Source: Thiocystis violacea (lineage in GTDB: Bacteria > Pseudomonadota > Gammaproteobacteria > Chromatiales > Chromatiaceae). Taken from it: a stretch of 44,679 nucleotides of DNA. The notes under the pieces were generated by a model, which was not told where the DNA came from, ran no database searches, and saw only the letters and a program-made list of their open reading frames with translations. A program made the translations under genes and the position numbers. Shown one piece after another: positions 7,789 through 15,952 of this stretch. The number at the start of each line of letters is the position of its first letter. The stretch's first letter is position 1. The stretch lies in the NCBI RefSeq assembly GCF_016583575.1, contig NZ_NRRG01000047.1, positions 1 through 44,679 of the forward strand. The letters run 5' to 3'.

Positions 7789-10185
7789 TCACCTTACCCC
7801 CTCAAGGGAGGGCAGCATGGTCGCGCTCGCCATCGGTGAGCCAGCCAAATCAGTCGACGTGGAATCCTCGTTCGGCGCGAGCAACGCGGTCAGGCTGTCT
7901 TCATAGAACTGAAGGCGTGTCTCGGTCGTCGCGACGCGTGTGTCGGCCTCACGCTGTTCGCTCGCGTTGGCGAACTGGCGTAGCTCCAGGGATTGCAGCT
8001 CCTCCCGGAGCTTGGCGAGACGCTCGGCATCGGCGCGCTCGGCCTTTTCGATGGATTTGAGGTCGCGCTCGATCTCGCGCGCGGTCTTGGTCTCGGTCAC
8101 CAGGTCCGATCTGGACCAGAAGCTCGTCTTTCTGGCGCCGGGGTTTTCGGATGCCTCGGCGGCATGCCGCGCCAGTGTCTCGGCGAGAGCCGCGGCCTGC
8201 TCATGTCGAGCGGCCAGTTCCGCCTCGACCGCCGCGACGCGCGCGCGCGCGTTCTCGACCGCCTCTTCCTGCTTGCGCCCGGCTTCCCGGAGCCCCTGAC
8301 GTTCCGCGCGCTGCTTGATCTCAAGCGCGCGCAGACGGACCAGTTCCTCGCGCAGGCCGGTCAGGCGCGCCTTGCGGCTCTCCCGCTGACGCCGCTGCTC
8401 CAGCTCGGCCAGCTTTTCCTGATGCGCGAGCTGCTGGGCGACCTCGGTCTGGCGGAGCCGCGCCTGGCTGCGCTCTCGCACATGATCGATTTCCTGTTCG
8501 CGCAGACGCAACAGCTCACGGGCCTGACGCTGCTCCTCCTCGAATGTCTCGCGTAACCGCTGGAGTTCCGCTTCCTCGCGCGCGCGACGCCAGGTCCAAT
8601 CCTCGCGGGCCTTTTGGAGTTCGGTGGCGAGTTCGATGCGGCGCTGATGCTTGAGGGCCTTGGTCTCGTTACCGAGCTGGGCCTGAAGCTGGGCCGTCCT
8701 CAGGGTCAGTTCGCGATCGAAGGCGGCCAGCTCGCGCTCGCGCCGCTGGCACGCGAAGGCCATTTCCTGTTCGAGATTCTGGCGCCGGTGCTCGAGCAGA
8801 TCCCGATCGAGCGCCTGTTCCCCCAGGTATTTCAGCAAGGGCTCGCGCACCTCGACCAGGGACCGCCGATCGCTGAAGAAGGAGGCCGGATCCTTTTCAT
8901 AGGCCAGCCACAGCCGCGAGAACTCGAGCGAATTGAGGCGCTGTCGCGGATCCTCCGGCAGCTCGAAGCCGGGGATATCCGCGAGCCCGCCATCCAGATA
9001 CTTACGGTACTGCATCTGGATGGCCTCGCTGAAATAGGCGCGCACCGACGCGGGCTCGAACAGCTTGAGCGCGATCAGCGAGAAGAAGAGCACCCCGAGC
9101 ATGGCTTGCGCGAAGCCCTCGACCGTCTCGAAATGGGGCACGCCGCGCTCCTCCGGGCTGTCCTGGAGCGCCTTCAGGGCCTTGGACCGGGCCGCGAAGG
9201 TCAGTCGCGGGGGAAGCGCCTCGACCTGACCGGAGGCCAGCCCGGATACAACCCCATCGATCCGAGTCTGATGCTCCCGTCCGAGTCGTTGCCGCTCCTC
9301 GGAGCGCGTCCTCAGGGTCTGCTCCAGCTCGCTGATCGCGCGGGCGACATCGGCGAGGCGCGTATCGAGCGCGGACTGCTTGGCCTCCAGTTGCGAGGTG
9401 AGCAGAGCGACGTTCGTCTCCCACTTGCGCGCCTCCGGGCCACGGCCCTCGGGACGCCCATCGCGCCCCAGGATCTCGTCGCCGACCCGCTGTCGAGCCG
9501 CTGCCAGATCCTGGCGGAGGATAGCGAGTTCGGGCGCGAATTCGGCCTCGATCTCGCCGCGCCGCCGTACCTCCTTGGCCAGCGATTGGGGCAGGCGCTC
9601 GATCTCCTGATTGAGCGGCTCGATGCGCTCGCGATGATTACGCTCGATCTGGGTGGTGCTCTCCGCGACCCGCGACTGGAGCCGCGCGTCGCGTTGCGCG
9701 AAGTACTCCTCGACCCCCCTCTGATGATAGGCGGCGATGTCATCGGCCCGGATCAGCTTGCCGAGCAAGGGAGCGGTGACATAGAGCGAGATGGCGACGA
9801 TGGCGAGACGCACGACAATCCCGAACGTCCAGCGCAGGAGCGGACCCACGCCCTGGTTGAAGCCTGGATTCCAGCGCCGCGAACGCGCGAGTGGTCGCTC
9901 CGACATGACCAGCGAGGCATCGATGATCCAGATGATGGCGAAGATCAGGGCGAACAGGAAAAGCCCCGCGATGGGACGCAACCAAGCGCTGGCCTGGGGC
10001 ACGATGCTAGCCCCGACCAAGCCCCAGACGAGGCCCTCGACGCTCGCCATGAGCAGGATGATGGTCCAGGCGAAACCGAGCCAAACCCGCACGGCGGGCG
10101 TGAGGAGGTTGTCCCCATAGGGCCGCAGCCGCAAAAAATTCAACGACACCGGTTTGAACCGCGGCAGGCGTGGTTTGATGCCCAT
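7789..10185 (-). CDS. DUF4407 membrane protein with long coiled coils
   Basis: This 798-residue protein has an N-terminal block of three hydrophobic spans (about 36-56, 67-90 and 118-140), a helical periplasmic or cytoplasmic stretch, a fourth span (FAQAMLGVLFFSLIALKLFEPASV, about 358-380) and then about 370 residues of heptad-like coiled coil rich in Glu, Arg, Gln and Leu. The four-span pattern with the EP..VRAYFS sequence after the last span is that of DUF4407. Function is unknown; the architecture suggests an anchor that scaffolds a complex. It diverges from the small membrane gene at 10419. The unusual E/R/L-rich composition explains the long open frames on the opposite strand. Confidence 0.8.
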   Translation of the reverse strand: MGIKPRLPRFKPVSLNFLRLRPYGDNLLTPAVRVWLGFAWTIILLMASVEGLVWGLVGASIVPQASAWLRPIAGLFLFALIFAIIWIIDASLVMSERPLARSRRWNPGFNQGVGPLLRWTFGIVVRLAIVAISLYVTAPLLGKLIRADDIAAYHQRGVEEYFAQRDARLQSRVAESTTQIERNHRERIEPLNQEIERLPQSLAKEVRRRGEIEAEFAPELAILRQDLAAARQRVGDEILGRDGRPEGRGPEARKWETNVALLTSQLEAKQSALDTRLADVARAISELEQTLRTRSEERQRLGREHQTRIDGVVSGLASGQVEALPPRLTFAARSKALKALQDSPEERGVPHFETVEGFAQAMLGVLFFSLIALKLFEPASVRAYFSEAIQMQYRKYLDGGLADIPGFELPEDPRQRLNSLEFSRLWLAYEKDPASFFSDRRSLVEVREPLLKYLGEQALDRDLLEHRRQNLEQEMAFACQRRERELAAFDRELTLRTAQLQAQLGNETKALKHQRRIELATELQKAREDWTWRRAREEAELQRLRETFEEEQRQARELLRLREQEIDHVRERSQARLRQTEVAQQLAHQEKLAELEQRRQRESRKARLTGLREELVRLRALEIKQRAERQGLREAGRKQEEAVENARARVAAVEAELAARHEQAAALAETLARHAAEASENPGARKTSFWSRSDLVTETKTAREIERDLKSIEKAERADAERLAKLREELQSLELRQFANASEQREADTRVATTETRLQFYEDSLTALLAPNEDSTSTDLAGSPMASATMLPSLEGVR

Positions 10186-10418
10186 CGTGTGGCGCCCTCC
10201 TCCCGATGACCCTTGGATCCGAACCTCATTCTATACCCTAGGCGTGGATCCATCCGATCGGTTCGGCGAGGTGCCGGAACGATCGCGCGGCTTGCGCGGT
10301 GGATAGCGTCCCAAGCATGATGCTGGGTTTGGGTCGATCGTGACCGTCCGGAATGGCCCGGCGGCGCGACCCTGAAACGCCATCGCGGCCCCGAACAATT
10401 CGAGAGGTTCCAAATTCC

Positions 10419-10850
10419 ATGGATCGTCTGACGCGAAATTCCATCATCATCTCTGTCGCGCTATTCATCTTATTGATCGTCTCGCTGGCCTGGAACAACT
10501 ACGAGCTGCGCCCGCGCGTCTGGCAACTGGACGAGGTTCTGGACGAGGATCCGGTCCTGTCGAACTATCCTTACGACTTCCGCGTCCTGGTCTTTCTCAA
10601 CGGGATCGTGACCCTGAGCAGTCCCAATGGCGGAGGAGAGGCGCCGATCCAGCCGTTTCTGATCAAGACCGATCCCGCGCTAGCCGACAAGACGGCGGAG
10701 TCCGCGGAAATGGCTGCCGCCGAGCGGCACTTCCGGGAGATCGAAATGCGGGCGATCCAGCTCATGCTCGCGCAGCCGGATGTCGACTCCGTGCTCTGGT
10801 CGCTGGATCGGGCCTGGTATCACAGGCATCGGGTACCATTGACGAACTGA
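10419..10850 (+). CDS. Single-span membrane-anchored protein, function unknown
   Basis: The 143-residue product has a short positive N-terminus (MDRLTRNS), one hydrophobic helix (about 9-26) and a soluble domain facing the periplasm if the positive-inside rule holds. I recognise no family. The soluble part carries YELRPRVWQLDEVLDEDPVLSNYPYDFRVLVFLNG and a C-terminal helix with an AERHFREIEMRAIQLMLAQPD segment. It lies between two other membrane proteins and diverges from the DUF4407 gene, so the three may be co-regulated. The start at 10419 gives a normal short N-terminus before the helix; 22 further upstream codons are open but lack this signature. Confidence 0.65.
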   Translation: MDRLTRNSIIISVALFILLIVSLAWNNYELRPRVWQLDEVLDEDPVLSNYPYDFRVLVFLNGIVTLSSPNGGGEAPIQPFLIKTDPALADKTAESAEMAAAERHFREIEMRAIQLMLAQPDVDSVLWSLDRAWYHRHRVPLTN

Positions 10851-11065
10851 TGCCGGCGAACGGCTTCGCGCAAGGCGGGCCTTCGAGACGCGCCATCGAG
10901 TCGAGACCCGGCGAAAGACGATGATCCCTTGAGTGAATGGCGCCCGCGAGGGCGCCGGGGTCGATGTCACGGAACATCCTTTGGTTAAAACCTATCCCTT
11001 CAGGGGGATCATTCCGCGCGGGAGAGGCGTAACCGCTTGCGCGCGGTTTCGCCTGGCTCGGCCGT

Positions 11066-11079
11066 GCGTGGATTGAAAC
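11066..11079 (+). repeat. CRISPR-repeat-like 14-mer
   Basis: The sequence GCGTGGATTGAAAC equals the conserved 3' end of many type I-C CRISPR repeats. A GTTTC lies 20 bases upstream of it. There is only one copy, no spacers and no cas gene in the window, so this is at best a relic and may be chance. Confidence 0.25.
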
Positions 11080-11095
11080 AAACAAGCAAACAAAC

Positions 11096-11896
11096 ATGGA
11101 ACATTTCTATTTTCTGATCGGGCTTGGCGTCCTCGTCCTGCTCGCCTTTATCCTGAGCCTGAGGGCCAGCCTGAAACGCGGCCGGCGTCTGCCCTACGTG
11201 GCGGACAAAACCCTGTTCAGCCCGACCCAGCGCGCCTTCATGGCGGTGCTGGAACGGGCGGTCGGCAAGGAGTATCGGATCCACGGCAAGGTACGCGCGG
11301 CCGATGTGATAGGTCTCTCGTCGCGTCTCTCGCGGCGCGACCGTGAGCGGGCCTACGACCGCCTGGGCGATCGCCGCTTCGATTTCCTGATCTGCGACGG
11401 CGAGACCACGGCCATCGTCTGCGCCGTGAATCTGTCGCCGCGCTCGCGACTGCGCAAGCAAGCGCCCAGGGATGGACTCGATCGCATCTGCGCCGCCGCC
11501 GGGCTGCCGTTCGTGCGTTTTCGCGAGAGCGAGGTCTATTCGGTCGTCGAGATCGAGGAGCATGTCTTCGCGGCGATGCGCGCGCGCATCGCTCCGTCCA
11601 AGCTCGACGACATTCCCGCGGAGGAAGCCGCGCCCATGCTGCACGCGCTCTCGCAAGCCATCGACGACGGGCGGCCCGCCAGCCGGGCGCGTTCACGCCA
11701 AGCGGTCGCGGAGCGGCCAAGGGCGCCGGTGCCGATGACGGGCGCGCCGACGCGGCCCGAACCGGCGCCTCCATCCGAAACGCCGCGACGACGCGAGCCC
11801 AGGATCCAGGATCGCCAGGTTCTGGACGATGAGCCGGTCTTCAAGATCGATCTCGACGCCGACGAGGACGAGCCGGTCCGGGCCAGGCGTTTCTGA
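11096..11896 (+). CDS. DUF2726 domain protein, membrane-anchored
   Basis: This 266-residue protein opens with a membrane helix (about 5-23) and continues into a DUF2726 domain (about 35-170), which has a restriction-endonuclease-like fold. The signature FSPTQRAFMAVLERAVG is followed by RFDFLICDGETTAIVCAVNL, the strand pair where related enzymes place metal ligands, and LDRICAAAGLPFVRF. The tail from about 190 is Arg/Pro-rich and disordered and ends acidic. DUF2726 proteins are often found with topoisomerase-type zinc fingers; none is present here. The ATG has no Shine-Dalgarno: the preceding bases are A/C-rich (AAACAAACAAGCAAACAAAC). Function unknown; a nuclease role is only a possibility. 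Confidence 0.8.
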   Translation: MEHFYFLIGLGVLVLLAFILSLRASLKRGRRLPYVADKTLFSPTQRAFMAVLERAVGKEYRIHGKVRAADVIGLSSRLSRRDRERAYDRLGDRRFDFLICDGETTAIVCAVNLSPRSRLRKQAPRDGLDRICAAAGLPFVRFRESEVYSVVEIEEHVFAAMRARIAPSKLDDIPAEEAAPMLHALSQAIDDGRPASRARSRQAVAERPRAPVPMTGAPTRPEPAPPSETPRRREPRIQDRQVLDDEPVFKIDLDADEDEPVRARRF

Positions 11897-11969
11897 TCCA
11901 GCGCACGAGCGACCAGCCAGTCACGTCCAACAGGCGGCCGGGCGCCGCCTCCACGTCGAGGAGCCGAGG

Positions 11970-12767
11970 ATGAATCCATCGAACGCGGCGATACGTGTCT
12001 CTTCCTGGGCGGAGTTGCTCGACGCGCTCTTCGCCGACAGTTGGGTGCCCGATATCGGGCGTTATCGGTCGCGCTACGCCTTCCGCGGGCTCTCGGACGC
12101 GAGCTACCCGCTGGAAACCACCCTGATGCGTCTCGGCGGCTCTTACGATCAGCTCGAACGGCATCTGCTGCGCAACTTCCGCAAATACGCCCATAGCCGC
12201 GTGGTGGAGCGCGATTCGGTCTGGCACTGGCTCTCGGTCGCCCAGCACTACGGGCTGCCGACCCGCCTGCTGGACTGGACCTACTCACCCTTCGCCGCCC
12301 TGCACTTCGCCACCGCGCACATCGACAAATTCGATCGCGATGGCGCCATCTGGGCCGTCAACTACATCGACGCCCACCGCATGGTCCCGGATCGGCTGCG
12401 CTCGCGACTGGAACTGGAAGGCGCCAACGTCTTCACGGTCGAAATGCTCTCCGAGAGCGTCAAGACGCTGACCGAACTCGATCGACTCTGCGAACAGCCC
12501 TTCACGCTCTTCTTCGAGCCACCATCGATCGACGACCGCATCGTCAATCAGTTCGCCTTCTTCTCCATGAGTTCGGATCCTGCCCTGGCGATCGACCGCT
12601 GGCTGGCCGACTACCCGGACATCTGGCGGCGGATCATCATCCCCGCCGAATTGAAGTGGGAGATCCGCGACAAGCTCGATCAGTCCAACGTGACCGAGCG
12701 TGTCTTCTTCCCCGGACTGGAGGGTCTGACCGCCTGGTTGACCCGGCATTACAGCCCCAGGAGCTGA
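11970..12767 (+). CDS. FRG domain protein
   Basis: The 265-residue product matches the FRG domain, named for the Phe/Tyr-Arg-Gly motif. YAFRGLSDASYPLETTLMR and VAQHYGLPTRLLDWTYSPFAALHFA (about 90-115) are its two classic blocks, and the C-terminal I-IPAE..WEIRDKLDQ..V.ERVFFPGLEGL segment is also typical. FRG proteins are common in defence islands and next to restriction systems, but their activity is not established. ATG 11970 is preceded by GAGGAGCCGAGG. It lies 127 bases before the first hsdM start and could belong to the same transcription unit. Confidence 0.88.
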   Translation: MNPSNAAIRVSSWAELLDALFADSWVPDIGRYRSRYAFRGLSDASYPLETTLMRLGGSYDQLERHLLRNFRKYAHSRVVERDSVWHWLSVAQHYGLPTRLLDWTYSPFAALHFATAHIDKFDRDGAIWAVNYIDAHRMVPDRLRSRLELEGANVFTVEMLSESVKTLTELDRLCEQPFTLFFEPPSIDDRIVNQFAFFSMSSDPALAIDRWLADYPDIWRRIIIPAELKWEIRDKLDQSNVTERVFFPGLEGLTAWLTRHYSPRS

Positions 12768-12894
12768 AGGGCTCGCCATGGTCGTGGCTCCTGGCGATTC
12801 ACAGTCACGGCGGATCGACATAACGACTGACCGTCAGCGCTAGAAATTACTGGACTGATTGGGCGGCACTACAGCGGAAAAGACCGTTTCAAGG

Positions 12895-14415
12895 ATGCAT
12901 CAACGAACCACGCTTCCAATCGAGGTCAGCCTCGGTCAGCTTGAATCCCATCTCTGGGAAGCCGCCAACATCCTGCGTGGCAGTCCGGTCGATCGCACCG
13001 ACTGGAAGAGCTACATCCTGCCGCTGCTGTTCCTCAAACGACTCTGCGATGTCTGGGATGAAGAGCACGCCGAAATGGTCAAGACCTACGGCGAGGACTT
13101 CGCCGACGAGCACCGTTTCCAAGTGCCCAAGGGCGGCCACTGGAACGACATCCGCGAGACCGCCGCCAATGTCGGGGCCGCCATCGCCAACGCCATGCAC
13201 TGTATCGAGCGGGCCAACCAGGAGCATCTGTACGGGGTCTTCGGCGATACCCAGTGGACCAACAAGGAGCGCCTGCCCGACAACCTGCTCAAGGATCTCG
13301 TCGAACATTTCTCGGCGCTGCCGCTCGGCAACCGCTTCGTGCGCAATGACGTCATCGGCGACGCCTACGAATACCTGATCAAGACCTTCGCCGACGCCAC
13401 CAACAAGAAAGCCGGCGAGTTCTACACCCCGCGCAGCGTCGTGCGGCTGATGATCGAGATCCTCGACCCCCAGGAGGGCGAGACCATCTATGACCCCGCC
13501 TGCGGAACCGGCGGCATGTTGCTCGCGGCGGTCGAGCATGTGCGCCACCAGGGCGGCGACCCGCGCACCTTTTTCGGTAAGCTCTACGGCCAGGAGAAGA
13601 ACCTCACCACCTCCGCCGTGGCCCGCATGAACCTGTTGCTGCACGGACTCGAAGACTTCCAGGTCGAGCGGGGCGACACCCTGCGCAACCCAGTGTTCAC
13701 CGACCCCAGCACCGGCGGACTCGCGACCTTCGATGTCGTACTCGCCAATCCGCCCTTCTCGCTCGAACAATGGGGCCGCGAGGTCTGGGAGCAGGATCCC
13801 TGGGGCCGGGCCTTTGCGGGACTACCGACCGACACCTCCGGTGACTTCGCCTGGGTCCAGCACATGATCAAGTCGATGGCGCCTCTCAACGGCGCGATGG
13901 CGGTGATCCTGCCGCAAGGCGCGCTGTTCCGCGGCGGCATCGAGGGCAAGATCCGTCAGCATTTGCTGGAGAAAGACCTGATCGAGGCTGTCATCGGCCT
14001 GGCGCCGAATCTCTTCTATGGGACCGGACTGGCCGCCTGCATCCTCATCCTGCGCAACGGCAAGCCCGACACCAGCGCCGGCAAGGTACTGATCGTCGAC
14101 GCCTCTACCCTGTTTCGCAAGGGCCGCGCCCAGAATCACTTGGAGCCCGCGCATGCCGAACGCATCCTGGGCTGGTACCAGGCGTTCGAGGATGTCGAGG
14201 ACCACGCCCGCGCGGTGACGCTCGACGAGATCGAGCAGGAAGGCTGGACACTCAACATCTCGCGCTATGTGCTGCCGCCGATCGGCAAGGACATCCCGCC
14301 GCTGCCGGAGGCCATCGCCGACTTCAAGTCGGCGCTGGAACGCTGCCGCGTGGCCGAGGAGGCATTGCGCAAGGAAATGAACGAAGGCGGTTGGCTCTCG
14401 GGAGAGGAACGATGA
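12895..14415 (+). CDS. hsdM: Type I restriction-modification DNA methyltransferase subunit M, first copy
   Basis: The 506-residue protein has an HsdM N-terminal helical domain (LESHLWEAANILRG to about residue 140) and a class gamma N6-adenine methyltransferase domain. The S-adenosylmethionine motif YDPACGTGGM and the catalytic NPPF motif are both intact. With HsdS it should methylate adenine in the recognition sequence. ATG 12895 follows AAGG closely; an upstream TTG at 12859 would add 12 residues without family support. Its TGA overlaps the ATG of a second hsdM (ATGA, 14412-14415), showing translational coupling. No defect is visible. Confidence 0.93.
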   Translation: MHQRTTLPIEVSLGQLESHLWEAANILRGSPVDRTDWKSYILPLLFLKRLCDVWDEEHAEMVKTYGEDFADEHRFQVPKGGHWNDIRETAANVGAAIANAMHCIERANQEHLYGVFGDTQWTNKERLPDNLLKDLVEHFSALPLGNRFVRNDVIGDAYEYLIKTFADATNKKAGEFYTPRSVVRLMIEILDPQEGETIYDPACGTGGMLLAAVEHVRHQGGDPRTFFGKLYGQEKNLTTSAVARMNLLLHGLEDFQVERGDTLRNPVFTDPSTGGLATFDVVLANPPFSLEQWGREVWEQDPWGRAFAGLPTDTSGDFAWVQHMIKSMAPLNGAMAVILPQGALFRGGIEGKIRQHLLEKDLIEAVIGLAPNLFYGTGLAACILILRNGKPDTSAGKVLIVDASTLFRKGRAQNHLEPAHAERILGWYQAFEDVEDHARAVTLDEIEQEGWTLNISRYVLPPIGKDIPPLPEAIADFKSALERCRVAEEALRKEMNEGGWLSGEER

Positions 14416-15939
14416 GCGACAGCAGCCATTCGTCCCGCCTCCCCCTTGCCCAGCTCCAAAGCTATCTCTGGGGCGCTGCCACCATCCTGCGCGGCTTGAT
14501 CGACGCGGGCGACTACAAGCAATTCATCTTCCCGCTGGTGTTCTACAAGCGCCTGTCCGATGTCTGGGACGAGGATTGCAGCAATGCCCTGGCGACCTAC
14601 GCTGGCAACGCGGATCTCGCCAAGGCCGAGGCCGACGAACGCTTCTTCATCCCCGCGGGCGCCCACTGGAACGACACGCGCACCGTCGCCAAGGAGGTCG
14701 GCAAGGCCCTGCAGGACGCCATGCGCGCCATCGAGGCCGCCAACCCTGGACGCTTCGACGGCATCTTTGGCGACGCCCCCTGGACCAACAAGGAGCGCCT
14801 GCCCGACGCCACGCTCAAGAATCTGCTCGAACACTTCTCCAGTCAGGTGCTCTCGCTCGCCAACGTTCCCGAAGATGAACTCGGCGACGCCTACGAATAC
14901 CTCATCGGTCGTTTCGCCGACGACGGCGGGCACACCGCCCAGGAGTTCTACACCAACCGCACCGTGGTCCACCTCATGACCCAGATGCTCAAGCCCCAGC
15001 CGGGGGAGCGCATCTATGACCCGACCTGCGGCACCGGCGGCATGCTCATCGCCACCCTGGCCGAGGTCAAGCGGCAAGGCGGCGAGCATCGCACCCTGCG
15101 TCTCTACGGGCAGGAGCGCAACCACATGACCGCCTCCATCGCCCGCATGAACCTGGTGCTGCACGGCGTCGAAGACTTCGACATCCAGCGCGGCGATACC
15201 CTGGAGACACCGCGCTTCATCGAGTCCGACCGGCTGCGCACCTTCGATGTGGTGCTGGCCAATCCGCCTTACTCCATCAAGCGCTGGAACCGCGACGCCT
15301 GGTCGTCGGATCCCTGGGGGCGCAACGCGCTCGGGACACCGCCCCAGGGCCGCGCCGACTACGCCTTCTTTCAGCATATCCTCGCCAGTCTCGACCCGCA
15401 CACCGGCCGCTGTGCCATCCTCTTTCCGCATGGCGTGCTATTCCGCAATGAAGAGGCCGAGATGCGACGCAAGCTGATCGAATCCGACCGGCTCGACTGC
15501 GTGCTGGGTCTCGGTCCCAACCTCTTTTTCAACTCCCCAATGGAGGCGTGCGTCGTCGTCTGCCGCGCCCGCAAGCCGCCCGCGCGCCAAGGGCGCGTCC
15601 TCTTCATCGACGCCATCAACGCGATCACCCGCGAGCGCGCCTATAGCTTCCTCAAGCCCGCCCATCAACAGCGCATCGCCGCCGCCTATAACGCCTTCGG
15701 CGACGAGCCCGGCTTTGCCCAGGTTGGCCAGCCTTGCGGAGGTTGCGGCCAACGGATACAGCCTCTCCATTCCGCTGTACGTCAAGCGTCCCGCCGCCAA
15801 CGGCGCACCGACCGATTCGCGTACCCTGGCCGAGGTTTGGTCGGCGTGGGAGGAAGACGGTCGCGCCTTCTGGCAACAGATGGACATCTTGGTGGAAACG
15901 CTTGACCGTCTGACCGCAAGCGGTGACGCGCATGACTGA
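14412..15939 (+). pseudogene. hsdM: Second hsdM, one-base frameshift near the C-terminus
   Basis: This is a diverged paralogue of the gene before it. It keeps the HsdM N-domain, the AdoMet motif YDPTCGTGGM and the catalytic NPPY motif. Its frame runs from ATG 14412 to 15905, but from about 15724 the encoded residues stop resembling HsdM. The normal C-terminus (ASLAEVAANGYSLSIPLYVKR...) continues in the +1 frame to TGA 15939. Removing one G from GTTGGCC (15723-15729) gives an intact protein of 508 residues. The break could be a real mutation or a base-calling error. As read, the product would lose its last 70 or so native residues but retain the whole catalytic domain. Its restored stop overlaps the start of the antitoxin gene by 8 bases. 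Confidence 0.88.
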
Positions 15940-15944
15940 GCCAG

Positions 15945-15952
15945 CACAAACC
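15945..15952. repeat. Left 8-bp target duplication of the IS66 element
   Basis: The bases CACAAACC directly precede the left terminal repeat and recur at 17477-17484 directly after the right one. An 8-bp duplication is characteristic of the IS66 family. Confidence 0.95.

Noticed and set aside
8614-10209. A 531-codon plus-strand frame
   Set aside because: It lies opposite the coiled-coil DUF4407 gene and merely mirrors its E/R/L-rich codons.
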